Shown one piece after another: positions 37,619 to 46,676 of a DNA stretch of 64,000 nucleotides. The DNA is taken from assembly GCF_018616375.1 (NCBI RefSeq), contig NZ_JAEQBB010000001.1, positions 62,001-126,000 of the forward strand, given 5' to 3'. The translations under genes and the position numbers were made by a program. This stretch comes from Exiguobacterium sp. J17977 (GTDB lineage: Bacteria > Bacillota > Bacilli > Exiguobacteriales > Exiguobacteriaceae). Under the pieces are notes generated by a model, which was not told where the DNA came from, ran no database searches, and saw only the letters and a program-made list of their open reading frames with translations. How positions within the stretch are numbered: the stretch's first letter is position 1; every line of letters begins with the position of its first letter.

Positions 37619-39550
37619 ATGAAACGCTGGATTGAACAACGAATTAGCCGCCAAGTGCTCACCGTGTTTTACGTATTGATCGCGTTAATCACGTTGACGT
37701 CACTCGGCACATATTTTTATACCCAGCAGGCAATCCGAGACACGACAGTCGAACTCGAGCGCATCAGTGAGCAGCGGGCCCGGGCGACCGACTTGTTCGA
37801 GACGTGGCAGTCGATGCAGTACGAGATGCGCGGTCACGTCTTGCTAGGGGAAGATGCATTGCTGGCTGAAGTCAAACGAGCCCAAACTCGCATCGACGAC
37901 CAAACGAGCTGGTTCGAACAGAACGCAGAGACGAAAGAAGAGACGACCTTCGCGGAAGATGCGCGTCTTTTGTTCACCATCTATACGACACGGGTCATGC
38001 CCGGCCTCGAGCGTTATGTCGTCGCTAAATCGAATGGTGAGGTGGACGAGCCGTTCTTACAGATGGCGACCGTTGGCCAGCTTATGCCGAAAAACGCGTC
38101 ATCAAATCAAACGCGATTCAAATTTAATTCGAATAGTGCGGCCGACATGAGTGCGAGTATCGTTGATATGGAATCGGTGTTCACAGACTATCGCTCTGAG
38201 CTCGACTTTCAAGAGACGGGACTGCGTGAGCAGTTATCGGAACAACTCGCAAAAGCCCAGTGGATGTGGCTACTCATTCTACTTGGCGCCTTATTCATCC
38301 TGTTCGTCAGCTTACAGCCTTATATTGTGCGGTTGACGAAACAGCTTGAGGCGCTCATCACGAACAGTGAGCGGCTTGCCGTTGACCCGCACGCCACGCT
38401 GATTCCGATTGAGCCAATGAAAAACGAGGTCGGCCAACTGTCGAAGTCATTCACGGAGATGTCGAGCTCGTTGATTCATCAACATGATGAACTTGAGCGT
38501 GAGCGCGAAAAGACGGCCCGCATTCTTCATACGATGCGCGACGCGATTGTCTTCGTCGAGGTGGACACGAATCAACGCTTTGGAAACGAGGCGCTGTTTG
38601 ATTTGTATGACCAACCGTTCCCGTTTGGGGACCGCCAAAGCTTATATCCGATTGACGCGTTCTACAAACCGTTTATGGATCAAATCGATGACCAGGACGG
38701 ACTCAATCGCTTCACGCATCGTGCCAAAAATTGCGGAATATTCGATGAAACGTTTACGTATTCGATGCAAGGGGGAAGACGTATCATACGGATGTACGCC
38801 GAACCGATTGAACTGCAGGACGAACGTTTCGGCGTGATGTTTGTGTCGCGGGACATTACGAAAGAGATTGAGATTGACCGGTTGAAGACGGAACTCGTTG
38901 CGACGGTGTCTCACGAACTTCGGACCCCGCTCACATCCATTCTTGGCTTTACCGAACTGCTTGAACATCGACACGTCGACGAAGAGAAGCGGAAACGCTA
39001 CTTGAGTATGATTCATAGCGAGACGACCCGGCTCGAGCGGCTCGTCAGCAACTTGCTCGACGTACAGAAGATGGAAGCTGGTAAAACGGAGCAAGACTTT
39101 AAAGTCGAGAGTTTGTTCGAAATGTTGTCCGATATTCTTGAGATTCATGCCGGTTCGACCGAGTTGCATGCGTTCCATTTTGATTGCGATGAAACGATTC
39201 GTGTTTCCGGAGACCCGGCGCAACTGCGTCAGGTGTTCTCGAACATCTTGAATAACGCCATTAAGTATTCACCCGACGGCGGCAATATCGCCGTGAACGT
39301 CTCGTGTGATGACGATGTCATCCGGATCGCCATCGAAGACGAAGGCATGGGTGTGGCACCCGCAGATGCCGAACGATTGTTTGAGAAGTTCTACCGTGTC
39401 CAGAACGAGCAGAGTCGCAATATTGGAGGCACCGGCCTTGGACTTGCGATCTGTAAGGAAATCATCGAATCGCACGGCGGAACGATCAGCGTCAGTTCTG
39501 AACTTGGGAATGGGACGACCATGACGGTCGAACTCCCGATTGTCGATTGA
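37619..39550 (+). CDS. Orphan PAS-containing sensor histidine kinase
   Basis: 643 aa. Spans at about 14-34 and 218-238 surround an extracytoplasmic helical sensor of about 185 residues (four-helix/CHASE3-like). Then HAMP, a PAS domain at about 290-410 (ILHTMRDAIVFVEVD, VMFVSRDITKEIE), phospho-acceptor VATVSHELRTPLTSILGF and ATP-binding boxes NILNNAIKYSP, DEGMGV, GGTGLGLAIC. No response regulator adjoins it. It is divergent from the LytS-like gene and directly precedes flhO, where B. subtilis does not have a kinase in this order. A GCCGAACA at about 37562 recalls a sigma-D -10. Confidence 0.88.
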   Translation: MKRWIEQRISRQVLTVFYVLIALITLTSLGTYFYTQQAIRDTTVELERISEQRARATDLFETWQSMQYEMRGHVLLGEDALLAEVKRAQTRIDDQTSWFEQNAETKEETTFAEDARLLFTIYTTRVMPGLERYVVAKSNGEVDEPFLQMATVGQLMPKNASSNQTRFKFNSNSAADMSASIVDMESVFTDYRSELDFQETGLREQLSEQLAKAQWMWLLILLGALFILFVSLQPYIVRLTKQLEALITNSERLAVDPHATLIPIEPMKNEVGQLSKSFTEMSSSLIHQHDELEREREKTARILHTMRDAIVFVEVDTNQRFGNEALFDLYDQPFPFGDRQSLYPIDAFYKPFMDQIDDQDGLNRFTHRAKNCGIFDETFTYSMQGGRRIIRMYAEPIELQDERFGVMFVSRDITKEIEIDRLKTELVATVSHELRTPLTSILGFTELLEHRHVDEEKRKRYLSMIHSETTRLERLVSNLLDVQKMEAGKTEQDFKVESLFEMLSDILEIHAGSTELHAFHFDCDETIRVSGDPAQLRQVFSNILNNAIKYSPDGGNIAVNVSCDDDVIRIAIEDEGMGVAPADAERLFEKFYRVQNEQSRNIGGTGLGLAICKEIIESHGGTISVSSELGNGTTMTVELPIVD

Positions 39551-39553
39551 CGA

Positions 39554-39590
39554 AAACCACTTCATCGCGGAGTGGTTTTTTAGTTTTTTT
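39554..39590 (+). terminator. Terminator of orphan kinase gene
   Basis: AAACCACT / AGTGGTTT stem with a nine-base loop, then two T-runs. Confidence 0.85.
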
Positions 39591-39667
39591 CAAAAAACGG
39601 TGAATGAAACGTTCCTTTGGTACGATATAGAAAGTGAAGACTTTGAACGATGAAAGGAAGACGAACC

Positions 39668-40441
39668 ATGCTACGCGGATTATATACGGCGGCGGGCGCG
39701 ATGAACGCGCTCCAACGTCAACAAGAGATTTTGAGCAATAACCTCGGTAACGTCCGGACACCTGGATTCAAGGCATCGAACGGCGTCGTCCGCTCGTTCC
39801 CAGAAATGTTGCTCGCCCAAGTGAGCCATCCAGGGAATTCGGGGTCACGCGTCCAAGGCGAGGTCGGTACGTTGTCGACGGGCGTATATCTGCAAGAGAC
39901 GATGCCGCGTTTCTCGACGGGCAGCATCTCGGAGACGGGCAGCCCGACCGACGTATATATGAAAGTGCCGGCTGACGCGACGGGTGCGGCGATGTTCGCC
40001 GTCGAACAGAACGGTGAGACGCTCTATACGACGAACGGACGCTTTGCAGTCGATGAAGAGCGCTTCCTGCGCTCAGCGGATGGCGGCTACATCCTCTCAG
40101 ACGCCGGCGAACGGATTCAATTGCCGTCGAGTGAGTTCACGTTGTCAGGCGACGGTCAAATCACGTCGCTCGGTCAGAACGTGGCGACGCTCGGTACCGC
40201 CCAAATCGATGACTTGGCGACACTCGAGCAAGTCGGGAACGACTATCGGGTCAATGGAGACGCTCCGCCTGCTGCGAACGTTTTGTTCCAGCAAGGGTTC
40301 ATTGAAGAGGCGAACGTCGATCTCGATCGGACGATGGCCGACTTGATGACGACGTACCGTCAGTTCGAGGCGAACCAAAAAGTTGTCCAAGCATATGACA
40401 AGAGTGCCGAGCGGGCCATTGAAATCGCTCGGATTCGTTAA
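39668..40441 (+). CDS. flhO: Flagellar rod/hook-basal body protein FlhO
   Basis: 257 aa FlgF/FlgG-like rod protein. N-terminal helix MLRGLYTAAGAMNALQRQQ with LSNNLGNVRTPGFK (the conserved ANNLANxxTxGYK-type motif) and C-terminal helix DLMTTYRQFEANQKVVQAYD. ATG 39668 follows AAGGAAG. Upstream TGAA and TACGATAT (39622-39629) sixteen bases apart are a fair sigma-D promoter candidate. Pairs with flhP as in B. subtilis. Confidence 0.93.
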   Translation: MLRGLYTAAGAMNALQRQQEILSNNLGNVRTPGFKASNGVVRSFPEMLLAQVSHPGNSGSRVQGEVGTLSTGVYLQETMPRFSTGSISETGSPTDVYMKVPADATGAAMFAVEQNGETLYTTNGRFAVDEERFLRSADGGYILSDAGERIQLPSSEFTLSGDGQITSLGQNVATLGTAQIDDLATLEQVGNDYRVNGDAPPAANVLFQQGFIEEANVDLDRTMADLMTTYRQFEANQKVVQAYDKSAERAIEIARIR

Positions 40442-40452
40442 GGAGGAAGCTT

Positions 40453-41232
40453 ATGCAATCGATTTATAACTCGGTCTCTTCGCTCACGCAGCTTCAGCGC
40501 CAGCTCGATGTGACCGGTCACAACATCGCCAACGTCGACACGGCCGGCTATAAGCGGGAACAGACTCACTTCGCCTCGCTCTTGTCTCAGGCGTATGATA
40601 ATCAACCTCGCGCCGAACTCGAGGTCGGGCGCGATACGCCGAATGGGATTCGGATCGGCGTTGGCGGTCACGTCGCCGATATTAGCCAACAGTTCAATAT
40701 CGGCCAGATTCGCAAGACGGACCGTGGCCTTGATGTGTTCTTAAAAGCGAGCCGTCAGTTCTTCGCCGTCGAGACGGAGAACGGTGTCGGATTGACTCGG
40801 AGTGGGAACATGCAGCTCTCGGTCGGTGACACGACGACGCTCGTCGACGTGAACGGCAACGCCCTCCTCGGTGCGGACGGCAACCCGATCACTATGCCGA
40901 ACGAGGCGACGGCGCATCGCGTCCGTCAAGACGGCACGGTCGTCGCCAGCGTGAACGGGATCGAGCAAGAGTTCGGCCGTCTCGATATCGTCGAGGTGCG
41001 TAACACGTCGGCGCTCCGTCCGCTCGGTGACAACGTCTATGCGGCTGATTTGGGGGCGGACGTCGACCGTCCGCTCGGCAATCTGTTGATGGAAGGCACG
41101 CTCGAGTCGTCGAACGTCGATTTGACGAAAGAGATGACCGATATGACGATCACGCAACGTGCGTATCAGATGAATTCACGAGCGTTGTCGATGAGCGACC
41201 AGATGATGGGACTCGTCACATCACTGCGTTAA
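40453..41232 (+). CDS. flhP: Flagellar hook-basal body protein FlhP
   Basis: 259 aa, paralogue of flhO. VTGHNIANVDTAGYKREQ near the N-terminus and MTITQRAYQMNSRALSMSDQMM at the C-terminus are the flanking helices that build the rod coiled-coil. AAGGAGGAAGCTT precedes ATG 40453. Confidence 0.93.
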   Translation: MQSIYNSVSSLTQLQRQLDVTGHNIANVDTAGYKREQTHFASLLSQAYDNQPRAELEVGRDTPNGIRIGVGGHVADISQQFNIGQIRKTDRGLDVFLKASRQFFAVETENGVGLTRSGNMQLSVGDTTTLVDVNGNALLGADGNPITMPNEATAHRVRQDGTVVASVNGIEQEFGRLDIVEVRNTSALRPLGDNVYAADLGADVDRPLGNLLMEGTLESSNVDLTKEMTDMTITQRAYQMNSRALSMSDQMMGLVTSLR

Positions 41233-41238
41233 TCACGG

Positions 41239-41266
41239 ACCGCTCTTCTTCGGAAGGGCGGTTTTT
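41239..41266 (+). terminator. Terminator of flhOP
   Basis: ACCGCTCTTC / GAAGGGCGGT ten-pair stem, loop TTCG, then T-run. Confidence 0.9.
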
Positions 41267-41296
41267 GCGTTACACTGAATAGGAGGAGGGATGGAC

Positions 41297-41572
41297 ATGC
41301 GAATTGTCGTGGCGATGGATTCGTTCAAAGGGTCGTTGACGAGCGTGGAAGCGAATCGGGCGGTTTGTCGGGCACTCGCTGGAAACGATGTCATCGAGGT
41401 GCCGATTTCAGACGGCGGCGAAGGATTTTTAGATGCGTGGCTCCTGACACATCCGTATGCCGAGACCATCACACAAGACGTCATGTCGCTTGATGGGACG
41501 ATGCGACAAGCGGCGCCGCTGTTGACTGACGCCGTCAGCCGAGCGTACCGTTTACTCGACAAAGACGCCTGA
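41297..41572 (+). pseudogene. Glycerate kinase remnant with internal deletion
   Basis: Only 91 aa against about 370-380 for the GlxK family. The first 60 residues are a normal glycerate kinase start (VAMDSFKGSLTSVEANRA, PISDGGEGFLDAW). After residue about 75 the sequence jumps to APLLTDAVSRAYRLLDKDA, which resembles the extreme C-terminus of the same family (a helix with LLTDAAE-RVARLL character). So the middle 280 or so residues seem to be missing in frame. A fine ribosome site (AGGAGGAGGG) remains. Enzyme activity is not expected. The 3' end is inside the terminator stem. Confidence 0.7.
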
Positions 41573-41597
41573 ACCGAAGTCGGTTCAGGCGTCTTTT
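41561..41597. terminator. Terminator shared by glycerate kinase remnant and mscL
   Basis: AAAGACGCCTGAACCG / CGGTTCAGGCGTCTTT perfect sixteen-pair stem; it contains the last codons and stop of the remnant. Confidence 0.93.
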
Positions 41598-41599
41598 GG

Positions 41600-41977
41600 T
41601 TACGGGCGTTCTTTCAACAGGTCGCGAATCTCGGAGAGGAGCTGTTCCTCACGCGACAGTTCCGGTTCCGGTGTCTCTTCGACCGCTTGCTCACGTTTCA
41701 GACGGTTCAACACTTTGACCATCATGAACAAGGCGAAGGCGACGAGGAAGAACTTGACGACTTCTTGCAAGAAGTTGCCGTACGTCACGTTCACGCCGAG
41801 CACTGACGCCGTGAGCGTCGAGAAGTCGATGCCGCCGATGAGGATGCCGAGGAACGGCATGAAGATGTCATTGACGAGCGACGTGACGATGGCCGTGAAG
41901 GCAGCCCCGAGGATGAAGGCGACGGCGAGGTCGATCACATTGCCTTTAATCGCAAACTCTTTGAATTCTTTCCACAT
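41600..41977 (-). CDS. mscL: Large-conductance mechanosensitive channel
   Basis: 125 aa. FKEFAIKGNVIDLAVAFILGAAFTAIV is the pore-lining first span; the second span is FFLVAFALFMMVKVLNRLKR; a cytoplasmic helix ends the protein (SREEQLLSEIRDLLKE). Releases solutes on hypo-osmotic shock. ATG 41977 has AGGAGG ten bases upstream. B. subtilis mscL (ywpC) has the same neighbours. Confidence 0.97.
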   Translation of the reverse strand: MWKEFKEFAIKGNVIDLAVAFILGAAFTAIVTSLVNDIFMPFLGILIGGIDFSTLTASVLGVNVTYGNFLQEVVKFFLVAFALFMMVKVLNRLKREQAVEETPEPELSREEQLLSEIRDLLKERP

Positions 41978-42184
41978 AAAAATAATACCTCCTAAACGAT
42001 GAATACTCTTACGGTAGCACAGCATAGGCGGAAGCGGGCAGGAATTTTTCACAGAAGCGTCGCCCTTGCCCTAGGCCGGGCGCTTGTTCGACGTATGGTA
42101 GATACGTTACACTTATATAGAACTCATGCAATAGTTTTATTACCAGGTACTAATATGTTATGATTAATTCAGCTGAAAGGATGT

Positions 42185-42436
42185 ATGGACGTGGCGAACG
42201 AAGAACAGAACGGCTCGGAACAGACCGAGTCCAAAGAGCGGACGGAGCGGAAGCGATTATCGAACCATCGACGTTTCCCGATCTTGTTGCGCGTCATCGT
42301 TGTCCTGCTGTTGGCTTTCGTGATGCTTGCGATTGGGGCCATCATCGGGTACAGCGTAATTGGCGGAGGCGAGTGGAAGGACGTGTTCAACATCGACACG
42401 TGGCGCCATATCACCGATTTTTGGCTAACATCATAA
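42185..42436 (+). CDS. EpuA-type small membrane protein (annotated elsewhere as RNA polymerase beta-like)
   Basis: 83 aa. A charged N-terminus (about 1-35) precedes one span ([28 protein letters not shown]) and a short tail ending WRHITDFW. Matches the EpuA/PF11772 family, often mislabelled as RNA polymerase subunit beta because of its neighbours in other genomes. AAAGG precedes ATG 42185. Function unknown. It lies 13 bases before fabZ. Confidence 0.75.
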   Translation: MDVANEEQNGSEQTESKERTERKRLSNHRRFPILLRVIVVLLLAFVMLAIGAIIGYSVIGGGEWKDVFNIDTWRHITDFWLTS

Positions 42437-42449
42437 GGGTGGTGGAACC

Positions 42450-42872
42450 ATGTACACGATTGAACAGATTAAAGAAGTGATCCCGCATCGGTACCCGTTC
42501 TTGCTCATCGACCGAATTCTTGAAGTCGAAGAGGGCAAACGGGCCGTTGGATTAAAGAATGTAACGGCGAATGAAGAGTTCTTCAACGGACATTTCCCGG
42601 ACTATAACGTCATGCCTGGCGTCTTGATTGTCGAGGCGCTCGCACAAGTCGGTGCGTTCGCGATGCTCAAGCAAGAGTCGAATCGCGGAAAACTCGCGTT
42701 CTTCGCAGGCATCGATGGATGTCGCTTCAAACGTCAAGTCGTCCCGGGCGATCAATTGCGCCTCGAGGTCGAAATCTTGAAAGTGCGTGGACCAATCGGT
42801 AAAGGACGCGCCGTAGCGACAGTCGACGGAGAAGTTGCTTGTGAAGCGGAACTCACTTTCGCCTTGAAGTGA
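42450..42872 (+). CDS. fabZ: 3-hydroxyacyl-ACP dehydratase FabZ
   Basis: 140 aa hot-dog fold enzyme of fatty acid elongation. Catalytic histidine in [20 protein letters not shown] (with the paired glutamate) and N-terminal [11 protein letters not shown] are diagnostic. GGGTGGTGG precedes ATG. In B. subtilis ywpB (fabZ) also follows flhP. Confidence 0.98.
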   Translation: MYTIEQIKEVIPHRYPFLLIDRILEVEEGKRAVGLKNVTANEEFFNGHFPDYNVMPGVLIVEALAQVGAFAMLKQESNRGKLAFFAGIDGCRFKRQVVPGDQLRLEVEILKVRGPIGKGRAVATVDGEVACEAELTFALK

Positions 42873-42884
42873 GGAGAGGACGAG

Positions 42885-43334
42885 ATGCGCGTATTGGTGA
42901 TTGCCTTGATTCTCGGATTGGCGACCATCGTCGGTTGCCAACAAGTACAAGATGACCCAGCCGAGGAGAACGTCGTATTCGAACAGGATGTCGATGATGC
43001 GATGATTGACAAGCGGGCCGGTCAATCGGAATCGATTGCCGTCTCGCTCGAGCGGACGAACAGCTCGACGATGCTGTTCACGATTCGGATGCTCGAAGAC
43101 CGTCGCCTCGATCCGACGACGATCATCAGTTATGAAGTCGACGGCACGCGTGTCCCGATTCCGTTCGGTGAACTCGTCGCGGAACGTGAAGGGGACGTGC
43201 GGACGTACGTCTATCAAGCGGATTTGAACCCTGACTTATTCGTCACCGAGACGTTGCCGCTCTTCCATATTGGAGAAGAGGGCGAGGCCGAGTTGTCGAT
43301 GCCGCTCGAGGTTGTGAATTCGACAAACGAATGA
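42885..43334 (+). CDS. Unknown small lipoprotein
   Basis: 149 aa. Signal peptide with lipobox ATIVGC (cleavage at Cys18). The mature part, ending EVVNSTNE, seems a single beta-rich domain ([34 protein letters not shown]). No family recognised. Closely follows fabZ and ends in a terminator, so it belongs to the same transcript. Confidence 0.7.
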   Translation: MRVLVIALILGLATIVGCQQVQDDPAEENVVFEQDVDDAMIDKRAGQSESIAVSLERTNSSTMLFTIRMLEDRRLDPTTIISYEVDGTRVPIPFGELVAEREGDVRTYVYQADLNPDLFVTETLPLFHIGEEGEAELSMPLEVVNSTNE

Positions 43335-43338
43335 ACGG

Positions 43339-43371
43339 ACGGATGGTTTTGTCGAAAATCATCCGTTTTTT
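43339..43371 (+). terminator. Terminator of fabZ transcript
   Basis: ACGGATGGTTTT / AAAATCATCCGT twelve-pair stem with one G-T, loop GTCG, then six T. Confidence 0.93.
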
Positions 43372-43429
43372 GTGCAGTTTTCTCGAAAATCGTCCGATAC
43401 ATACAGTAAGGACGATTGGAGGGAATCAC

Positions 43430-45169
43430 ATGAAACGTAACAAACCACAGTCGCTGCAGAAGCGAATCTTGGCGATGATGCTGGCGTTCATCACGCTGCT
43501 CATCGTCACGTTCGGCGTGTTGCAGTACGTCAGTACGAAACATACGGTACAGAGTTCGATGCAAGCCGTTCTATTGGAAGACGGGGCCCGCATCAGCGAG
43601 GCGATTGATGCGGAGGCGTATGCGGCCTTCATGCAAAATCCGACGAAAGATGAACGGTTCGAGCAGTTTCGGGAACAGCTCGACACATATCGGACGCAAA
43701 TCGGGGCGATGTATGTATACACACTCGCAGCCGACGGCGAAGAGCTTCAAATCATCGTCGATGGGATGAGCGCGGCCGATGCGGTCGAAATCGGCACGCC
43801 GACGACGGCAACGTCGTTCGAAGATGCCAAAGCGGCGTTTGAAGGCGGGACCGTCACGACACCGATCGTCGAGGACCCAGAGTACGGGGACTATATGACG
43901 GTGCTCGTTCCAATCAAACAAGGCGGGGACGTCATCGGTGTCCTCGGCATCGATAAAGGGGCGAGTGACGTCGCCGCGGTGACGGAAGACGTGTTGCAAG
44001 AGAGTTTGCCGCCGATTCTCATCGGACTCGTCGTCTTGCTCGGGGTCGCCTCGGTCATCATTTGGCGCTACCTTGGCTGGAAACTTCGTCCACTCCGTGA
44101 GCTCGAGCGTGTCGCGACCCATATCGCGAGTGGGGACTTGGCGACGGCTGCTTGTGAGATGGACAACATCCAGTTGAAGGCGAACGATGAGATCAAGCGG
44201 CTTACCGCTTCGATGGATCAGATGACAAAAATGCTCCGCGACTTGATATCCGGATTACAAACGTCCGCTCAGACGGTGCGCGATGAGAGCGGCAACGTGG
44301 CGAGTATCTCGGAAGAAGTGAACGATGCCTCGCGTCAAATCGCGTTCACGATGGAAGAAATCGCGGGCGGTGTCGAGAATCAGAGCGTGCTCACGATGAA
44401 ACTGTACGGACACATGAATGAGTTTTCGGGACTCGTCGACCAGACGGCGCACGACGGGAACGGCGTGAGCGAACAAGCGGAAGTCGTCAGTCGGGTGACG
44501 GCAGAAGGTCTTGAACTGATGGAGTATTCCGTCGGCAAGATGACAAACATCCATTTGCAAGTGCGTGAGTCGCAAGGCCAGGTGAAGGATTTCGAACAAC
44601 AGGCGGACGAAGTGACTGCGCTCGTCACGATGATCCGTCAAATCTCGGAGCAGACAAACTTGCTCGCCTTGAACGCGGCTATCGAGGCGGCTCGTGCCGG
44701 GGAGCACGGGAAAGGCTTCGCCGTCGTCGCCTCTGAGATTCGGAAGCTGTCGGACAGTGTCGCCCATTCGGTCAGCGAGATCTCGGAGATTGTCGGTAGC
44801 GTCAAACGGAACTCGATTGCGCTCGGTGAGACGTTCACGGACAGCATGAACGCCGCCGAGGACGGCAAGCGGACACTCGAGGAGACGAAGCGCGCCTTCA
44901 ACGAGATCGAGCAGAGCGTGCGGGAAATGCAGCGCCTGACGAACTCGATGCAAGGGCAACTCGGGCGCGTCAAGACGAATCAAGACGACATCAAACGCGG
45001 GCTATCGGATATCGCGTCGATCTCCGAAGAGAGTACGGCCGGCAACGAGGAAGTCGCCGCCTCGACCGAACAGATGTCGGCGACGAGCGAGACGATGAAC
45101 CGGCTCGTCAAAGATTTATCGCACACGGCCGAGGACATGCAGAGCATGAGCCGACAGTTCAAGTTGTGA
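43430..45169 (+). CDS. Methyl-accepting chemotaxis protein
   Basis: 579 aa. Spans at about 12-32 and 199-220 enclose a ligand-binding domain of about 165 residues of the single CACHE type ([47 protein letters not shown]). HAMP follows, then the coiled-coil signalling domain with the hairpin tip [24 protein letters not shown] and [10 protein letters not shown]. No C-terminal CheR pentapeptide. ATG 43430 follows GGAGGGA. GTCCGATA at 43392 resembles the sigma-D -10, without a TAAA at the right distance. Confidence 0.93.
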   Translation: MKRNKPQSLQKRILAMMLAFITLLIVTFGVLQYVSTKHTVQSSMQAVLLEDGARISEAIDAEAYAAFMQNPTKDERFEQFREQLDTYRTQIGAMYVYTLAADGEELQIIVDGMSAADAVEIGTPTTATSFEDAKAAFEGGTVTTPIVEDPEYGDYMTVLVPIKQGGDVIGVLGIDKGASDVAAVTEDVLQESLPPILIGLVVLLGVASVIIWRYLGWKLRPLRELERVATHIASGDLATAACEMDNIQLKANDEIKRLTASMDQMTKMLRDLISGLQTSAQTVRDESGNVASISEEVNDASRQIAFTMEEIAGGVENQSVLTMKLYGHMNEFSGLVDQTAHDGNGVSEQAEVVSRVTAEGLELMEYSVGKMTNIHLQVRESQGQVKDFEQQADEVTALVTMIRQISEQTNLLALNAAIEAARAGEHGKGFAVVASEIRKLSDSVAHSVSEISEIVGSVKRNSIALGETFTDSMNAAEDGKRTLEETKRAFNEIEQSVREMQRLTNSMQGQLGRVKTNQDDIKRGLSDIASISEESTAGNEEVAASTEQMSATSETMNRLVKDLSHTAEDMQSMSRQFKL

Positions 45170-45188
45170 GCAGTCTCAAGTCAGACAG

Positions 45189-45231
45189 ACCTCCGTTGCG
45201 TCCGGTATACTAGGCGGAAGGGAGGTTTTTT
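45189..45231 (+). promoter_or_regulatory. Hairpin containing the ribosome site of the C45 gene
   Basis: ACCTCC at 45189-45194 can pair with GGAGGT at 45221-45226, the Shine-Dalgarno of the next gene, and six T follow. It could act as a weak terminator of the chemoreceptor gene or hide the ribosome site. A TATACT at 45206 inside it could be a -10. Confidence 0.4.
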
Positions 45232-45232
45232 C

Positions 45233-46282
45233 ATGCAACGTGTCTCTAGTGAACTCACACAATTCCGCGGCAGTCATTACGACTTTGGCCGCTTTCAAGG
45301 CAAATACATCAAGCGCAGCAAACTGCTCGAGAACCGGACCGACCAGTGGAAGCTCCGTGTCCCACGCTTCGAGATTGACGAGCGTGAGGCGAAGCAGGCG
45401 TTCTACCGGTTCGCCCCGAAGATTTGGGAAGAACTGCTCGGACTCCAAGACGAGCTCGATTTGACGCTCGCCGACACGCTCCTTCACTTCGGTCATTTCC
45501 GGGTCAATAATCCAATCAGTGGCTGTTCGATTTTGACGGGCGACAACTTCCTCGTCCGCAACTATGACTATCACCCGATGACGTACGACGGACGCTATAA
45601 CGTGTTCCAGCCTGATGAAGGTTACGCCGTCATCGGTCCCGTCTCGCGTGTCACCGGCCGGATGGACGGGATGAATGAGAAAGGGCTCGCCATGGGCTAT
45701 AACTTCATCAACCGACGCCGGCCTGGGGACGGGTTCGTCTGCCAGATGATCGGCCGGATGATTCTCGAGACGTGCGCCACGGTCGAGGAGGCGGTCGATT
45801 TGCTTCAAGAGATTCCGCACCGCGGCTCATTCACATATGTCGTCCACGACAAGTCGTCGAAGACGCGTGTCATCGAGGCGACACCGCGCGATATTCGCGT
45901 CCGCGAGTCGAACATCTGCACGAACCATTTCGAGTTGTTGCAGCACGAGAACCGTTACCATCTCGACGACTCGACGCGACGGATGATGGAGATCAAGATG
46001 TATCAACATATCGTCCAAGACGCCGAGAGCGCGTTCCGACTCATGAACGACTCGGACAAGGGCGTCTTCTCGGAGCTGTATAAGAGTTGGGCCGGTACGA
46101 TTCACACGGCCGCTTACTTCCCGGAGACACTCGAGACGTGGTTTGCCCTCGGCGGCGACCGCGACCCGGTCATCTTCGATTTTCAGGAGTGGCTCGACGG
46201 TAAGGATTTCGATTTACATGCCCTCGACGGGGAAATCGCGACCGATATCGAGTTCGCGAACACGGTCCAACTTTGGCGCTAA
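45233..46282 (+). CDS. C45-family Ntn-hydrolase (acyltransferase/amidase)
   Basis: 349 aa. After a propeptide-like N-terminal part of 97 residues comes Cys98 in PISGCSILTGDNFLVRNYDYHP; the cysteine and downstream RNYD are the hallmarks of self-processing C45 enzymes such as isopenicillin N acyltransferase and Bacillus YkrA-neighbourhood amidases. Other pieces: GMNEKGLAMGYNFI and YVVHDKSSKTRVIEATP. No signal peptide, so cytoplasmic. Strong GGGAGG before ATG, possibly hidden in a hairpin. Substrate unknown; such enzymes in Firmicutes often hydrolyse acylated amino compounds. Confidence 0.82.
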   Translation: MQRVSSELTQFRGSHYDFGRFQGKYIKRSKLLENRTDQWKLRVPRFEIDEREAKQAFYRFAPKIWEELLGLQDELDLTLADTLLHFGHFRVNNPISGCSILTGDNFLVRNYDYHPMTYDGRYNVFQPDEGYAVIGPVSRVTGRMDGMNEKGLAMGYNFINRRRPGDGFVCQMIGRMILETCATVEEAVDLLQEIPHRGSFTYVVHDKSSKTRVIEATPRDIRVRESNICTNHFELLQHENRYHLDDSTRRMMEIKMYQHIVQDAESAFRLMNDSDKGVFSELYKSWAGTIHTAAYFPETLETWFALGGDRDPVIFDFQEWLDGKDFDLHALDGEIATDIEFANTVQLWR

Positions 46283-46285
46283 CAC

Positions 46286-46322
46286 AAACAAGCAGCGACT
46301 CTTCATGAGCCGCTGCTTGTTT
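46286..46322 (+). terminator. Terminator of C45 gene
   Basis: AAACAAGCAGCG / CGCTGCTTGTTT perfect stem with a 13-base loop. Confidence 0.88.
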
Positions 46323-46395
46323 TGTTCGTCTGGCGCACGTTAGCCCGTACTGAATTCTTTAAAACCGGGAATACTACAAGCAGGAGGGATTTATT

Positions 46396-46674
46396 ATGAA
46401 ACGAATCGGATTATTAGCCATCATGCTCAGTTTGATGCTCGTCCTCGGCGGCTGTGTGCCGGGCGACGGGACGTACACGACCGACCCGGCCGGATTCTTT
46501 TGGGGTGTCTGGCACGGTTGGATTGCACCGGTGTCACTCATTTTAGGATTGTTCAATGACACGTATCGCATCTACGAAGTGAACAACACCGGCTGGTTCT
46601 ACGATTTGGGTTTCTATATCGCCATCATCAGTGGCTTTGGCGGGATTGCGGTCACCAGGAAGAGCCGAGGTTGA
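46396..46674 (+). CDS. Small conserved membrane lipoprotein
   Basis: 92 aa. Lipobox VLGGC (Cys20), then PGDGTYTTDPAGFFWGVWHGWIAPVSLI with a span, and a second span FYIAIISGFGGIAV near the end. I have the impression that this type is widespread among bacteria, but its function is unknown. AGGAGGG precedes ATG. It ends two bases from the convergent methyltransferase gene, with no terminator in between. Confidence 0.75.
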   Translation: MKRIGLLAIMLSLMLVLGGCVPGDGTYTTDPAGFFWGVWHGWIAPVSLILGLFNDTYRIYEVNNTGWFYDLGFYIAIISGFGGIAVTRKSRG

Positions 46675-46676
46675 CG

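Noticed and set aside
41291-41296. ATG 41291 as start of the glycerate kinase remnant
   Set aside because: It touches the ribosome site; ATG 41297 has the normal spacing and starts at the conserved residue.
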